A stretch of DNA of 64,000 bases, taken from contig NZ_JAMYWQ010000003.1 of the NCBI RefSeq assembly GCF_024160145.1, positions 124,001 to 188,000 of the forward strand, given 5' to 3'. The notes below the pieces were generated by a model. That model was given only the letters and a program-made list of their open reading frames with translations, had not been told where the DNA came from and ran no database searches. Each line of letters begins with the position of its first letter. Position 1 is the stretch's first letter. Made by a program: the position numbers and the translations under genes. Origin of the DNA: Serratia nevei. GTDB lineage: Bacteria > Pseudomonadota > Gammaproteobacteria > Enterobacterales > Enterobacteriaceae. This document shows positions 42,483 to 51,541 of the stretch, one piece after another.

Positions 42483-43154
42483 ATGAAAAAATCACTCGCC
42501 GTCTGTTCCGTCGCCCTTTCCGTCACTTTGCTGGCGGGTTGCGCGACCGAATCATCCCGCTCCCTGGAAGTGCCGAAAGTGGCTTCCTACAACACCACTT
42601 ATCAGGGCCCACGCAGCCCTATCGCCGTCGGTAAATTCGATAACCGCTCCAGCTACATGAACGGTATCTTCTCCGACGGCGTCGATCGACTGGGCAATCA
42701 GTCCAAGACTATCCTGATCACGCATCTGCAGCAGACCGGCCGTTTCAACGTGCTGGACCGCGCCAATATGGAAGAGTTGAAAACCGAAGCCGGCATCAAG
42801 GGGAAAGCGCAAACGTTGAAAGGTGCCAACTACGTGATTACCGGCGATGTCACCGAGTTTGGCCGCAAAGAAGTCGGCGATCATCAGCTGTGGGGCATTT
42901 TGGGCCGTGGTAAATCCCAGGTCGCTTACGCCAAGGTCAATCTGAACGTCGTTAACGTACAAACCTCAGAAGTGGTCTACTCCTCGCAAGGCGCCGGTGA
43001 ATACGAACTGTCCAACCGCGAAATCATCGGTTTCGGCGGCACCGCCAGCTACGACTCTACCCTCAACGGCAAGGTGCTGGATCTGGCCATGCGTGAAGCC
43101 GTCAACAACCTGGTCGCCGGTATCGAAAGCGGCGCATGGCGCCCTGCCAACTAA
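42483..43154 (+). CDS. CsgG/HfaB-like outer-membrane lipoprotein
   Basis: A 223-residue lipoprotein. The signal peptide ends at the lipobox LLAGC with Ala at +2, predicting outer-membrane sorting. The CsgG fold is recognisable: 'SPIAVGKFDNRSSYMNG', 'SKTILITHLQQTGRFNVLDRANMEELKTEAGI', 'GANYVITGDVTEFGRK', 'AYAKVNLNVVNVQTSEVVYSSQGAGEYELS'. The ATG at 42483 precedes a normal signal peptide; the frame is open upstream to 42378 without support. CsgG forms the curli export pore, but no curli genes are here. It starts a three-lipoprotein operon with DUF4810 and DUF799 genes. Confidence 0.85.
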   Translation: MKKSLAVCSVALSVTLLAGCATESSRSLEVPKVASYNTTYQGPRSPIAVGKFDNRSSYMNGIFSDGVDRLGNQSKTILITHLQQTGRFNVLDRANMEELKTEAGIKGKAQTLKGANYVITGDVTEFGRKEVGDHQLWGILGRGKSQVAYAKVNLNVVNVQTSEVVYSSQGAGEYELSNREIIGFGGTASYDSTLNGKVLDLAMREAVNNLVAGIESGAWRPAN

Positions 43155-43172
43155 CGGAATAGAAGCAGAAAG

Positions 43173-43529
43173 ATGATAACTAAAAAAATGGGCGGGGCGC
43201 TGTTCGCAGCAACCCTGCTGGCCGGCTGCGCCGCGCCGAAAACGCTTTACAATTGGGATGGCTACCAAACTTCTCTCTATCAATACTACCAGCAGGATGG
43301 GCAAAGCCCTGAGCAGCAGATCGCCACGCTGAAAGAGATCGTCGAGAAATCCCGCGCCAAGGATAAAGCCGTACCGCCAGGTCTGCATGCGCAGCTGGGG
43401 CTGCTGTACAGCAAAACCGGCGCTGGCGAGCAAGCAATGGGTGAATTCAACACGGAAAAAACGCTGTTCCCGGAATCGGCACCGTTTATGAATTTCCTGA
43501 TGGCCAAGGATAAGGGGAGTTTTAAATGA
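43173..43529 (+). CDS. DUF4810 lipoprotein
   Basis: A 118-residue lipoprotein: lipobox LLAGC, then 'PKTLYNWDGYQTSLYQYYQQDGQSPEQQIATLKEIVEKSRAKDKAVPPGLHAQLGLLYSKTG', the DUF4810 signature with a TPR-like helical pair. It lies 18 bases after the CsgG-like gene, and its stop overlaps the start of the DUF799 gene by 4 bases. Function unknown; the constant neighbourhood suggests a complex with the two flanking lipoproteins. Confidence 0.85.
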   Translation: MITKKMGGALFAATLLAGCAAPKTLYNWDGYQTSLYQYYQQDGQSPEQQIATLKEIVEKSRAKDKAVPPGLHAQLGLLYSKTGAGEQAMGEFNTEKTLFPESAPFMNFLMAKDKGSFK

Positions 43530-44185
43530 AGCGCGTACTCGCATTCCTCGGCGTTGCCGCTACCCTGTTGCTGAGCGGCTGTGCCAAGCAAACACCTTAT
43601 GACTATGCGGCGTTCCATGAGAGCAAGCCGAAGTCAATCCTGGTCTTGCCGCCGGTTAATCAGTCGCCGGACGTCAAAGCCAGCCACAGCGTGCTCGCCA
43701 GCGCCACCTTACCGTTAGCCGAGGCCGGTTACTATGTGCTGCCGGTCGCCGTGGTGGAAGAAACCTTCCTGCAGAACGGTCTCACCAACGCCAACGACAT
43801 TCGCGCCGTCAGCTCGCAAAAACTGCACCAGATTTTCGGTGCCGACACCGTGCTGTATCTGGATGTCACGCAATACGGCACCAGCTATATGGTGATCAGC
43901 AGCGAAACTCGCGTGACCGTAACCGCTCGCCTGGTCGATCTGCGTAACGGCAAGCAGCTGTGGGCCGGCAGCGCCACCGCATCCAGCAACGAAGGCAACA
44001 ACAACAACTCCGGAGGCCTGCTGGGCATGGTGATCAGCGCCGCGATTTCACAAATCGCCGATACCATCAGCGACAAAGGATTCGATGTTGGCGCCATTGC
44101 CAACACCCGCCTGCTGTCGGCGACCGGCCAGAACGGCGCCATTCTATATGGCCCGCGCTCGCCTCATTACGCCAGCCAGCGTTAA
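43526..44185 (+). CDS. DUF799 (GNA1162-like) lipoprotein
   Basis: A 219-residue lipoprotein with lipobox LLSGC and Ala at +2. The body, 'KSILVLPPVNQSPDVKASHSVLASATLPLAEAGYYVLPVAVVEETFLQNGLTNANDIRA' and 'IFGADTVLYLDVTQYGTSYMVISSETRVTVTARLVDLRNGKQLW', matches the DUF799/GNA1162 family known from Neisseria, whose fold resembles TolB/CsgG N-terminal domains. A Gly/Asn-rich linker ('NEGNNNNSGG') precedes a hydrophobic helix. Last gene of the trio. Confidence 0.85.
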   Translation: MKRVLAFLGVAATLLLSGCAKQTPYDYAAFHESKPKSILVLPPVNQSPDVKASHSVLASATLPLAEAGYYVLPVAVVEETFLQNGLTNANDIRAVSSQKLHQIFGADTVLYLDVTQYGTSYMVISSETRVTVTARLVDLRNGKQLWAGSATASSNEGNNNNSGGLLGMVISAAISQIADTISDKGFDVGAIANTRLLSATGQNGAILYGPRSPHYASQR

Positions 44186-44297
44186 GCGGTCTCTCGGGCG
44201 GCCTTCTCGGGCCGCCCATGCCAAACTTGTCCCTTTTGCCAAAAGTAGCCCATGCTTTAACAGCGCTTCTCCCTCTGGCTAACCGGGACTCTGCCTC

Positions 44298-45788
44298 ATG
44301 ACGAAAAAAACCACCCTGCTGCAATTCTTTCACTGGTACTACCCCGACGGCGGCAAACTGTGGCAGGAGGCAGCCGAACGCGCCCCGCACCTTGCCGAAC
44401 TGGGTATCACCGACCTGTGGCTGCCGCCCGCCTGCAAGGGCGCTTCCGGCGGCTACTCCGTCGGCTACGACACTTACGATCTGTTCGATCTGGGCGAGTT
44501 TGACCAGAAAGGCAGCGTGGCCACCAAATACGGCGACAGGGCGGCGCTCGAACATGCCGCCACTACGCTGCGCGAACACGGCGTGGGGGTGCTCTACGAC
44601 GTGGTGTTCAACCACAAGCTCGGCGCGGACGAGAAAGAACAGGTACACGTGTTCAAGGTGGACGCCGACAACCGCAACAACATCGACGATCAGGGTTTCG
44701 ACGCGCTGGCCTACACCCGTTTCACCTTCCCCGGCCGCCAGGGTGTGCATTCCGAATTTATCTGGGATTACAAATGCTTCAGCGGCATCGACTACGTTGA
44801 GCAGCCGGACGACAAAGGGGTATTCAAAATCGCCAACGACTATGGCGACGACGGCTGGAACGATCAGGTCGACGACGAAAAAGGCAACTACGACTATCTG
44901 ATGGGGGCCGACGTCGAGTTCCGCAATGCCGCCGTGACGGAGGAACTCAAATACTGGGCGCGCTGGCTGCTGGAAACCTTGCCGTGCGACGGCTTCCGCC
45001 TGGACGCCGCCAAACACATTCCCGCCTGGTTCTTCAAAGAGTGGGCGGATCACGTGCGCGGCAGCGCGCAGCGCGACCTGTTTATCGTCGCCGAATACTG
45101 GTCGCACGATCTGAGCGCGCTGCAACAATACATCGAGTTGGTGGACGGCAAGGTGATGCTGTTCGACGTGGCGCTGCACCTGAAGTTTCATCAGGCGTCG
45201 AAACAGGGCGACGGCTTCGACATGGCGCAGATCTTCACCGATACCCTGACCGCCGCCGATCCGGCCCACGCGGTAACGCTGGTCGCCAACCACGACACCC
45301 AGCCGTTGCAATCGCTGGAAGCGCCGGTGGAACCCTGGTTCAAGCCGCTGGCCTACGCGCTGATCCTGCTGCGCGAACAGGGCGTGCCCTGCGTGTTTTA
45401 CCCCGACCTGTATGGCGCCAGCTACCGCGACAAGGGGCGCGACGGCGGCGAGTACCAGATTGACATGCCGGCGATCCCGGAGCTGGAGAAGCTGATCGCC
45501 GCCCGCCAGCGTTTCGCCAACGGCCCGCAAACCGATTACTTCGACGACCGCCACTGCGTGGCCTTCAGCCGCGCCGGCACCGCCGAGGCCCCCGGCTGTG
45601 TGGTGGTGCTGACCAACGGCGGCGAGAGCGGCAAGACGGTCGCGCTGGGCGCCAATTTGGCGCACACCGCCTGGCGCGATTTCCTCGGCAACCGTCAGGA
45701 GGAAATCACCACCGACGACCAGGGCAGCGCCCATTTCCCGGTCAACGCCGGCAGCGTCAGCGTCTGGGTGCCGGCCGCCAGCCTGTGA
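44298..45788 (+). CDS. amyA: cytoplasmic alpha-amylase
   Basis: A 496-residue GH13 enzyme with no signal peptide, like E. coli AmyA (about 495 residues). The catalytic residues are in [11 protein letters not shown] (nucleophile Asp), LFIVAEYW (acid/base Glu) and LVANHDTQ (transition-state Asp); '[15 protein letters not shown]' is conserved region I and a B domain follows it. The C-terminal ~90 residues form the beta-sandwich. It breaks internal alpha-1,4-glucans such as glycogen-derived maltodextrins. Single gene. Confidence 0.94.
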   Translation: MTKKTTLLQFFHWYYPDGGKLWQEAAERAPHLAELGITDLWLPPACKGASGGYSVGYDTYDLFDLGEFDQKGSVATKYGDRAALEHAATTLREHGVGVLYDVVFNHKLGADEKEQVHVFKVDADNRNNIDDQGFDALAYTRFTFPGRQGVHSEFIWDYKCFSGIDYVEQPDDKGVFKIANDYGDDGWNDQVDDEKGNYDYLMGADVEFRNAAVTEELKYWARWLLETLPCDGFRLDAAKHIPAWFFKEWADHVRGSAQRDLFIVAEYWSHDLSALQQYIELVDGKVMLFDVALHLKFHQASKQGDGFDMAQIFTDTLTAADPAHAVTLVANHDTQPLQSLEAPVEPWFKPLAYALILLREQGVPCVFYPDLYGASYRDKGRDGGEYQIDMPAIPELEKLIAARQRFANGPQTDYFDDRHCVAFSRAGTAEAPGCVVVLTNGGESGKTVALGANLAHTAWRDFLGNRQEEITTDDQGSAHFPVNAGSVSVWVPAASL

Positions 45789-45908
45789 GCACCCGCCGCC
45801 ACGTCATGATGGCGAGGCGGCAAAACTAATGTTTGCCTTTCGGGTCTAACTTACGCTATCAACTGCGCAAGCCATTCACACCGGAGCCTAAATAGGGTAC
45901 AAGGCTGC

Positions 45909-46757
45909 ATGAAAATTCCAAAACGACTCCAGCCGCTGGTTGATGACGGATTAATCGACGACGTCATCCGCCGGTTGAAAAGCGGCAAAGAAGCCGACGT
46001 GTTTATCGTGCGCTGCGGCGATGAGATCCGCTGCGCCAAAGTGTACAAAGAGGCCGAGAAGCGCAACTTCAAGCAGGCCGTGCACTATCAGGAAGGGCGC
46101 AAGGTGCGCAACAGCCGCGACGCGCGCGCCATGAGCAAAGGCTCCAAATTCGGCCGCCAGCAGCAGGAAGAAGCCTGGCAAAACACCGAAGTGGACGCGC
46201 TGTATCTGCTGGCCAAGGCCGGGGTGCGGGTGCCGCAGCCGGACATCTGCCTGGACGGCGTGCTGCTGATGGAGCTGATCACCGACGAAGATGGCCTGGT
46301 GGCGCCGCGCTTGAGCGATGTCATCCTGACGCCGGAACAGGCGCGCGCCGATCACGCCCTGATGATGAACTACGCGGTGCGCATGCTGTGCGCCGGGCTG
46401 GTGCACGGCGACCTGTCGGAATTCAACGTGCTGATGGATAAAGACGGGCCGGTGATCATCGATCTGCCGCAGGTGGTGGACGCCGCCGCCAACAACCACG
46501 CCAAAAGCATGTTCGAACGCGATATCGGCAATCTGGCCGAGTATTACGGCCAGTTCGCGCCGGAGCTGCGCGACAGCCAATACGCCAAAGAGATTTGGGC
46601 GCTGTATCAGGAAGGCAATCTGACGCCGGACAGCGTCCTCAGCGGCCGGTTCAGCGAACTCCAGAAGCGCGCCGACGTCGGCTCAGTGCTGGAAGAGATC
46701 CAGGCCGCCGGCGAGGAACACCGGCGCCGCATGATGGCGCGCAACGCGGAAGAGTAA
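45909..46757 (+). CDS. RIO1-family serine/threonine protein kinase
   Basis: A 282-residue kinase. ATP-binding region 'IRRLKSGKEADVFIVRCGDEIRCAKVYK' with the Lys at ~47, catalytic loop LVHGDLSEFNVLM and metal-binding Asp in VIIDLPQVVDAAA. The C-terminal ~60 residues extend beyond the kinase core ('GSVLEEIQAAGEEHRRRMMARNAEE'), as in proteobacterial RIO1-like proteins. AAGG precedes the ATG. Substrates unknown. Confidence 0.88.
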   Translation: MKIPKRLQPLVDDGLIDDVIRRLKSGKEADVFIVRCGDEIRCAKVYKEAEKRNFKQAVHYQEGRKVRNSRDARAMSKGSKFGRQQQEEAWQNTEVDALYLLAKAGVRVPQPDICLDGVLLMELITDEDGLVAPRLSDVILTPEQARADHALMMNYAVRMLCAGLVHGDLSEFNVLMDKDGPVIIDLPQVVDAAANNHAKSMFERDIGNLAEYYGQFAPELRDSQYAKEIWALYQEGNLTPDSVLSGRFSELQKRADVGSVLEEIQAAGEEHRRRMMARNAEE

Positions 46758-46766
46758 CGCGCCGCG

Positions 46767-46985
46767 CTATTCGACGCGAAATACGTCCGGCCGCTGCGGC
46801 GTCGCCGCCTCATGATAGATATCCGCCAGATAGCCGGCGATCTCCTCTTCGCGCAGATCGGCCGGCAGCACGATATCGTAGCTGGGGGCATACTTGCGCT
46901 CCGGCAGCGTCACGCGGAACAGCCGCCATTCGTCCCCGATGCGCTTCACGCCCAGCAGACGGCCGAACACGTTAAAAATCATCAT
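46767..46985 (-). CDS. small conserved protein of unknown function
   Basis: A 72-residue soluble protein with the recognisable run 'FNVFGRLLGVKRIGDEWRLFRV' and 'RKYAPSYDIVLPADLREEEIAGYLADIYHEAATPQRPDVFRV'. I have seen similar ~70-residue proteins in many gammaproteobacteria (possibly DUF7661) but cannot name a function. Adjacent ATGs at 46985 and 46982 follow a G-rich ribosome site. It converges on the RIO kinase gene with a 9-base gap. Confidence 0.65.
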   Translation of the reverse strand: MMIFNVFGRLLGVKRIGDEWRLFRVTLPERKYAPSYDIVLPADLREEEIAGYLADIYHEAATPQRPDVFRVE

Positions 46986-47070
46986 CCGCCATTCCCCCCC
47001 CTCGTCGCTTTCAGGCTATAACACTGTGATGCCGCCGCAGTTCTTGCGCGACGCACAGCGGGAGCATGCC

Positions 47071-47241
47071 TCATCCCAGCAACACCAGCAACAGGGTAAA
47101 CCCCAACGTGGCACCGAACACGTGGCGTTGGGTCGCGCCAAAACCGAATTGCGCCCCGGCGCTCAATGCGACGATGTTGACCGGGCCGGGCGTGATGGAA
47201 GCCGCCAGCGCAAACGCGGCCATGGAAAGATAGATATGCAT
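47071..47241 (-). pseudogene. LysE-family exporter, N-terminal remnant
   Basis: The frame starts MHIYLSMAAFALAASITPGPVNIVALSAGAQFGFGATQRHVFGATLGF, the unmistakable first transmembrane unit of LysE/RhtB exporters (PGPVN motif), but stops at residue 56 ('LLLVLLG', then TGA). Full members have ~205 residues. The sequence beyond the stop shows no further LysE similarity before the next gene, so the rest is deleted. Confidence 0.75.
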
Positions 47242-47324
47242 GATGGGCACCTGAGAAAATATTCGCAGGAGCCAGGGTGCCAGGCGCCGCCGACAAGGTA
47301 TTGAACGAAATTGCCCTGTGCGGG

Positions 47325-48230
47325 TTAACGCGCGATCGCCGCCCGGCGGCGCGGCAGCCCGAAGGTGTTGACCGCCATTCCGGCCAGCACCAGCAATGCG
47401 CCGCCGAACTGCGCCGGCGACAGCGCTTCGTCCAGCAGCAGCCAGGCGGCGAACAGCCCGATCAGCGGCACCAGCAGCGTCAGCGGCGCAACGCGCCAGG
47501 TCTCGTAGCGCCCCAGCAGGCTGCCCCACACCGAATAACCGAACAGCGTGGCGGCGAACGCCAGATAGGCGATCGCCAACCAGGTGCCGACCTGTACATG
47601 GCTCAGGCTGCTCAGCACCGCCTGCGGGCCGTCGAACAGCCAGCTGCAAACCAGGAATGGCACCACCGGGATCGGCGCACTCCACACCACCAGCGACAGA
47701 ATGTTGCGCTGCGGGAAACCGGCCAGGATCTTCTTGTTGGTCAGATTGCCCAGCGCCCAGGAGAACGCCGCCGCCAGCGTCAGCAGCAGGCCCGCCAAGG
47801 GTACGGCGCCGCTGCCCGGCCTATGCAGGCTGGCCTGCGCCAGCAGCCACATGCCGCCGCTGGCGATAGCGATACCGACGACATGGTTGCCGCGCAGCTT
47901 GTCCCCCATCAGCACCACACCCAGCAGCAGGGTGAAGAACACCTGGGCCTGCAACACCAGCGACCCCAGCCCCGCCGGCATGCCCACCTTGAGGGCGACG
48001 AACAGAAAGGCGAATTGCGCGAAACTCATGGTCATGCCGTACAGCAGCAGCCATTTCCACGGGATCGTCGGGCGCGGGATGAAAAAGATCGCCGGCAGCG
48101 CCACCAGCAAAAAACGCATTCCGGCCAGCAGAAACGGCGGCATGCCCTGCAAACCAAACTTGATCACGACGAAATTCACGCCCCAGATCACCACCACCAA
48201 CAGCGCCAACAGCCGATCGCGCAATGTCAT
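47325..48230 (-). CDS. eamA: cysteine/O-acetylserine exporter EamA
   Basis: A 301-residue DMT-family exporter with ten membrane segments in two EamA repeats. Similarity to E. coli EamA (YdeD) runs throughout: 'ALLVVVIWGVNFVVIKFGLQGMPPFLLAGMRFLLVALPAIFF', 'MSFAQFAFLFVALKVGMPAGLGSLVLQAQVFFTLLLG', 'LLGRYETWRVAPLTLLVPLIGL'. The ATG at 48230 has GGGGCGAGG upstream; in-frame codons up to 48284 are not needed. It exports cysteine pathway metabolites. Confidence 0.9.
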   Translation of the reverse strand: MTLRDRLLALLVVVIWGVNFVVIKFGLQGMPPFLLAGMRFLLVALPAIFFIPRPTIPWKWLLLYGMTMSFAQFAFLFVALKVGMPAGLGSLVLQAQVFFTLLLGVVLMGDKLRGNHVVGIAIASGGMWLLAQASLHRPGSGAVPLAGLLLTLAAAFSWALGNLTNKKILAGFPQRNILSLVVWSAPIPVVPFLVCSWLFDGPQAVLSSLSHVQVGTWLAIAYLAFAATLFGYSVWGSLLGRYETWRVAPLTLLVPLIGLFAAWLLLDEALSPAQFGGALLVLAGMAVNTFGLPRRRAAIAR

Positions 48231-48317
48231 CCTCGCCCCGCTTATCCCATTGAAAATTCGCTTTAGCTTGCAGGTTACAACCAAACCGGGCGTCTGGACA
48301 CCGGCAAACGCCGACGG

Positions 48318-48611
48318 TTATTCGGGCATCAGGCCGACAAAGGTGGTTTTCTTGCGTGGGCCGGTCATCAGCGCTTCCAGCTTCTCCACGCACTGCAGGT
48401 AGTGCGGGGTCTGCTTGTGCGCCGCCACCGCCTGCTCATCGCGGTAGGCTTCGTAGATGTAGAACCGCGTTGGAATATGCTCATCCTGCAGCACGTCGAA
48501 GCGCAGGTTGCCCGGCTCTTCGATCGCCCCCAGGTGGTTGGCGCGGAAAACGTCGATAAATTCGTCGATCTTGTCCTGTTTAACGTTGATTTCAACCAAT
48601 GTGACGTGCAT
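48318..48611 (-). CDS. lsrG: AI-2 phosphate-DPD isomerase LsrG
   Basis: A 97-residue ferredoxin-like (ABM-fold) enzyme nearly identical in pattern to E. coli Lsr[23 protein letters not shown], '[19 protein letters not shown]', '[23 protein letters not shown]', 'LMTGPRKK'. It isomerises phospho-DPD, the phosphorylated AI-2 signal, to P-HPD. It lies divergent from lsrK, with only 192 bases between them. The rest of the lsr operon is not present in the window. Confidence 0.93.
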   Translation of the reverse strand: MHVTLVEINVKQDKIDEFIDVFRANHLGAIEEPGNLRFDVLQDEHIPTRFYIYEAYRDEQAVAAHKQTPHYLQCVEKLEALMTGPRKKTTFVGLMPE

Positions 48612-48690
48612 GGCAACTCCTTGTTTAGACGGCGTACCGCAAAATGACTCTTTCCAACCATAGGTTTATTCCCGTCGATTGCCCGCCGCA

Positions 48691-48706
48691 ACGGCAATTT
48701 TGCCGT
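48691..48706. promoter_or_regulatory. palindrome between lsrG and lsrK
   Basis: A perfect inverted repeat, ACGGCAA (48691-48697) and TTGCCGT (48700-48706), central in the divergent lsrG/lsrK intergenic region. It could be an operator for a shared regulator. A TATAGT -10-like element near 48770 may serve lsrK. Confidence 0.4.
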
Positions 48707-48803
48707 CTGGCTCACAAATCGCACCGGCGATGCCCGCTTCTCCCCCGGCGGGGTAAGGCGGCGGCATCTATAGTTAACACTCCTCCCCCTGAGAGCATAG
48801 GCT

Positions 48804-50369
48804 ATGGACAACTACTTGATGGCGCTGGACGCAGGAACAGGCAGCATTCGCGCGGTGATCTTCGATGTGGCGGGCAACCAGATCGCACACGGCCAGGCGG
48901 AGTGGCAGCATCTGGCGGTGCCGGGCGTGCCCGGCTCGATGGAGTTTGACCTCAGCCGCAACTGGCAGTTGGCCTGCCAGTGCATTCGCCAGGCCTTGCA
49001 GCGCGCCGGGCTGACGGCGCAGGCAATACGCGCGGTGGCCTGCTGCTCGATGCGTGAAGGCATCGTCCTGTATGACCGCAACGGTGTGCCGATCTGGGCC
49101 TGCGCCAACGTCGATGCGCGCGCCAGCCATGAAGTCAGCGAGCTGAAAGAGCTGCACAACCACGGCTTCGAACGCGAGGTGTATCAATACTCCGGCCAGA
49201 CGCTGGCGCTGAGCGCCATGCCGCGCCTGCTGTGGCTGGCGCACCATCGGCCGGACATCTACCGCCAGGCGGCGACGCTGACCATGATCAGCGACTGGCT
49301 GGCCAACATGCTGAGCGGCGAGCTGGCGGTCGATCCTTCCAACGCCGGCACCACCGGCATGCTGGATTTGGCCAGCCGCGACTGGCGGCCGGCGCTGCTC
49401 GACATGGCCGGGCTGCGTGCCGACATCCTGTCGCCGGTGAAAGAGACCGGCAGTGTGCTGGGGCGCGTCACCGAACAGGCGGCGCAGGAAAGCGGGCTGC
49501 TGCGCGGCACCCCGGTGGTGATGGGCGGCGGCGACGTGCAGCTCGGCAGCCTGGGGCTCGGCATCGTGCGCGCCGGGCAGACGGCGGTGCTCGGCGGCAC
49601 CTTCTGGCAGCAGATCGTCAACCTGCCGGAGCCGGCCATCGATCCGGAGATGAACATCCGCATCAATCCCCACGTCATTCCCGGCATGGCGCAGGCGGAA
49701 TCCATCAGCTTCTTTACCGGCCTGACCATGCGCTGGTTCCGCGACGCCTTCTGCGCCGAGGAAAAGCTGCTGGCGGAGCGGCTGGGAGTCGACACGTATA
49801 GCCTGCTGGAAGAGATGGCGGCCAGGGTGCCGCCGGGCGCCTACGGCGTGATGCCGATTTTCTCCGACGCCATGCATTTCAAAACCTGGTACCACGCGGC
49901 GCCGTCGTTCATCAACATGTCGATCGACCCGGAGCGCTGCAATAAGCAAACGCTGTTCCGCGCGCTGGAGGAGAACGCCGCCATCGTCTCCGCCTGCAAT
50001 CTGCAGCAGATCGCCGCCTTCTCCGGCGTGCAGGCGCGCTCGCTGGTGTTCGCCGGCGGCGGCGCCAAGGGCAAGCTGTGGAGCCAGATCCTCAGCGACG
50101 TCACCGGTTTGACGGTGCGGGTGCCGGTGGTGAAAGAAGCCACCGCGCTGGGCTGTGCGATCGCCGCCGGCGTCGGCGCCGGGCTGTACGAGTCGCTGGC
50201 CGAGACCGGCGAGCGCCTGGTGCGCTGGGAACGCGAGCATCAGCCTGACCTGACCAACCATGCGCTGTATCAGGAACAGAAAGAAACCTGGCGGCAGGTT
50301 TACGCCGATCAGCTGACGCTGGTGGACAACGGCCTGACCACTTCGCTGTGGAAAGCGCCGGGGCTGTAA
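48804..50369 (+). CDS. lsrK: autoinducer-2 kinase LsrK
   Basis: A 521-residue FGGY-family kinase, the length of E. coli LsrK (530). N-terminal ATPase motif '[25 protein letters not shown]', LsrK-specific '[24 protein letters not shown]' and '[28 protein letters not shown]', and the FGGY C-terminal motif '[26 protein letters not shown]'. It phosphorylates DPD/AI-2 in the cytoplasm, trapping the signal. Beside it is only lsrG; lsrR and lsrACDBF are absent from the window. Confidence 0.94.
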   Translation: MDNYLMALDAGTGSIRAVIFDVAGNQIAHGQAEWQHLAVPGVPGSMEFDLSRNWQLACQCIRQALQRAGLTAQAIRAVACCSMREGIVLYDRNGVPIWACANVDARASHEVSELKELHNHGFEREVYQYSGQTLALSAMPRLLWLAHHRPDIYRQAATLTMISDWLANMLSGELAVDPSNAGTTGMLDLASRDWRPALLDMAGLRADILSPVKETGSVLGRVTEQAAQESGLLRGTPVVMGGGDVQLGSLGLGIVRAGQTAVLGGTFWQQIVNLPEPAIDPEMNIRINPHVIPGMAQAESISFFTGLTMRWFRDAFCAEEKLLAERLGVDTYSLLEEMAARVPPGAYGVMPIFSDAMHFKTWYHAAPSFINMSIDPERCNKQTLFRALEENAAIVSACNLQQIAAFSGVQARSLVFAGGGAKGKLWSQILSDVTGLTVRVPVVKEATALGCAIAAGVGAGLYESLAETGERLVRWEREHQPDLTNHALYQEQKETWRQVYADQLTLVDNGLTTSLWKAPGL

Positions 50370-50419
50370 ACATTGCCGGGCGCCGCAGGGCACCCGACAT
50401 GGCTATTGTGCGCTCAGGT

Positions 50420-51172
50420 TTAAGTAAGGGTCTCAGGCAAGACCAACCCGCCGTCGACGACGATCGTCTGCCCGGTAATATAACCGGCCTCCTGCGAGGC
50501 CAGGAAAAACACCGCCGCAGCGATATCGTCCACGGTGCCCAAACGTTTCAACGGGACGCCTTTCTCTATATCTGCAATATAGTCCGCCCCCATTTCACTC
50601 AATCCGTCGGTAATAATATTGCCCGGCAAAACGGCGTTGACGGTAATATTATCGGCGGCAAACTCAAGCGCCGCAGAGCGCATAAAGCCCAGCTGCGCCG
50701 CTTTGCTCGATGAGTAATGCGCCCAGCCGGGATACCCCGTTAAAGGTCCGGTAATCGATGAGGTCAAAACAATTCGCCCACACGCCGATTGCTTCAACCA
50801 AGGGTACGCCGCCTGTACGCTGAAGAAGGTCCCCTTGCTGTTAATGGCATGCACATCATCCCACTGTTGCTCCGTCATCTGATGCAGCGGCACGGAAGGA
50901 AAAACGCCCGCATTGCAACACAACACATCCAGTCCGTTGTTTTCCAATGAAAACGCGTCTACGACCGCCTTGAGTTTATCGGCGTTCCGGATGTCGCAAG
51001 CATAACCCTGCAGCGCCAATCCCATCCCCTGCGCTTTTTCTTGCGCGACGGCGATTTTCTCTGCGCTTCGCCCCACAATCCCCACCCGAGCACCTTTTTT
51101 AGCAAAATAAAGCGCAATGCCCAACCCGATGCCGCTGCTCCCGCCGGTCACCATGACCGTTCTACTTTCCAT
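50420..51172 (-). CDS. SDR family oxidoreductase
   Basis: A 250-residue classical short-chain dehydrogenase. Cofactor motif TGGSSGIGLGIALYFAKKGARV (TGxxxGIG), NAG motif as CCNAGVFPSVPL, catalytic Ser in LTSSITG and Y-x-x-x-K as HYSSSKAAQ, and the family tail 'GYITGQTIVVDGGLVLPE'. No acidic residue is obvious at the end of the second strand (VGIVGRSAEK), so NADP is likely. The ATG at 51172 has GGAG 9 bases upstream; 51184 is in frame but lacks a site. Substrate unknown. Codon use is less GC-rich than neighbours. Confidence 0.88.
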   Translation of the reverse strand: MESRTVMVTGGSSGIGLGIALYFAKKGARVGIVGRSAEKIAVAQEKAQGMGLALQGYACDIRNADKLKAVVDAFSLENNGLDVLCCNAGVFPSVPLHQMTEQQWDDVHAINSKGTFFSVQAAYPWLKQSACGRIVLTSSITGPLTGYPGWAHYSSSKAAQLGFMRSAALEFAADNITVNAVLPGNIITDGLSEMGADYIADIEKGVPLKRLGTVDDIAAAVFFLASQEAGYITGQTIVVDGGLVLPETLT

Positions 51173-51541
51173 GCTGCTCTCCATTAATAACCACCTCTGT
51201 TGAAACTGAAAAATAAAATCAATTAACGTTATAATTGAAGAGTCGACAAGTCAAACAAGCCACGTTTAATATTAATTAAATACCTAATGAAAAATTAGAG
51301 AGAAAATTATTTCAATAAATACCATTGCGCTTAAATAAGAATATTGGCGCTGCTTTATAACGCTATTTTTATTAATGGTTATTCGTCGTTCCATTCACCG
51401 TCAACCCCGATTGTTTCCCCTCAGAAACAGTGTTACCACCGCCAACGGATTTATCCGCCGCTCTCGCCTGCCGTAAATTGTGACTTCGGTCACGCCGCGC
51501 CCCGAGCGCGGCCTGCGCATTCACCCAAGACGAGCGGCATT
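51173..51541. other. AT-rich divergent intergenic region
   Basis: About 370 bases between the SDR gene (minus) and the MFS exporter gene (plus). 51185-51350 is strongly AT-rich and likely holds the SDR promoter. The rest is nearer average GC and holds the exporter's promoter and leader. No gene, strong hairpin or clear operator seen. Confidence 0.4.

Noticed and set aside
44067-45734. 555-codon minus-strand frame opposite amyA
   Set aside because: Antisense shadow of a conserved amylase gene; Val/His-rich composition typical of shadows.
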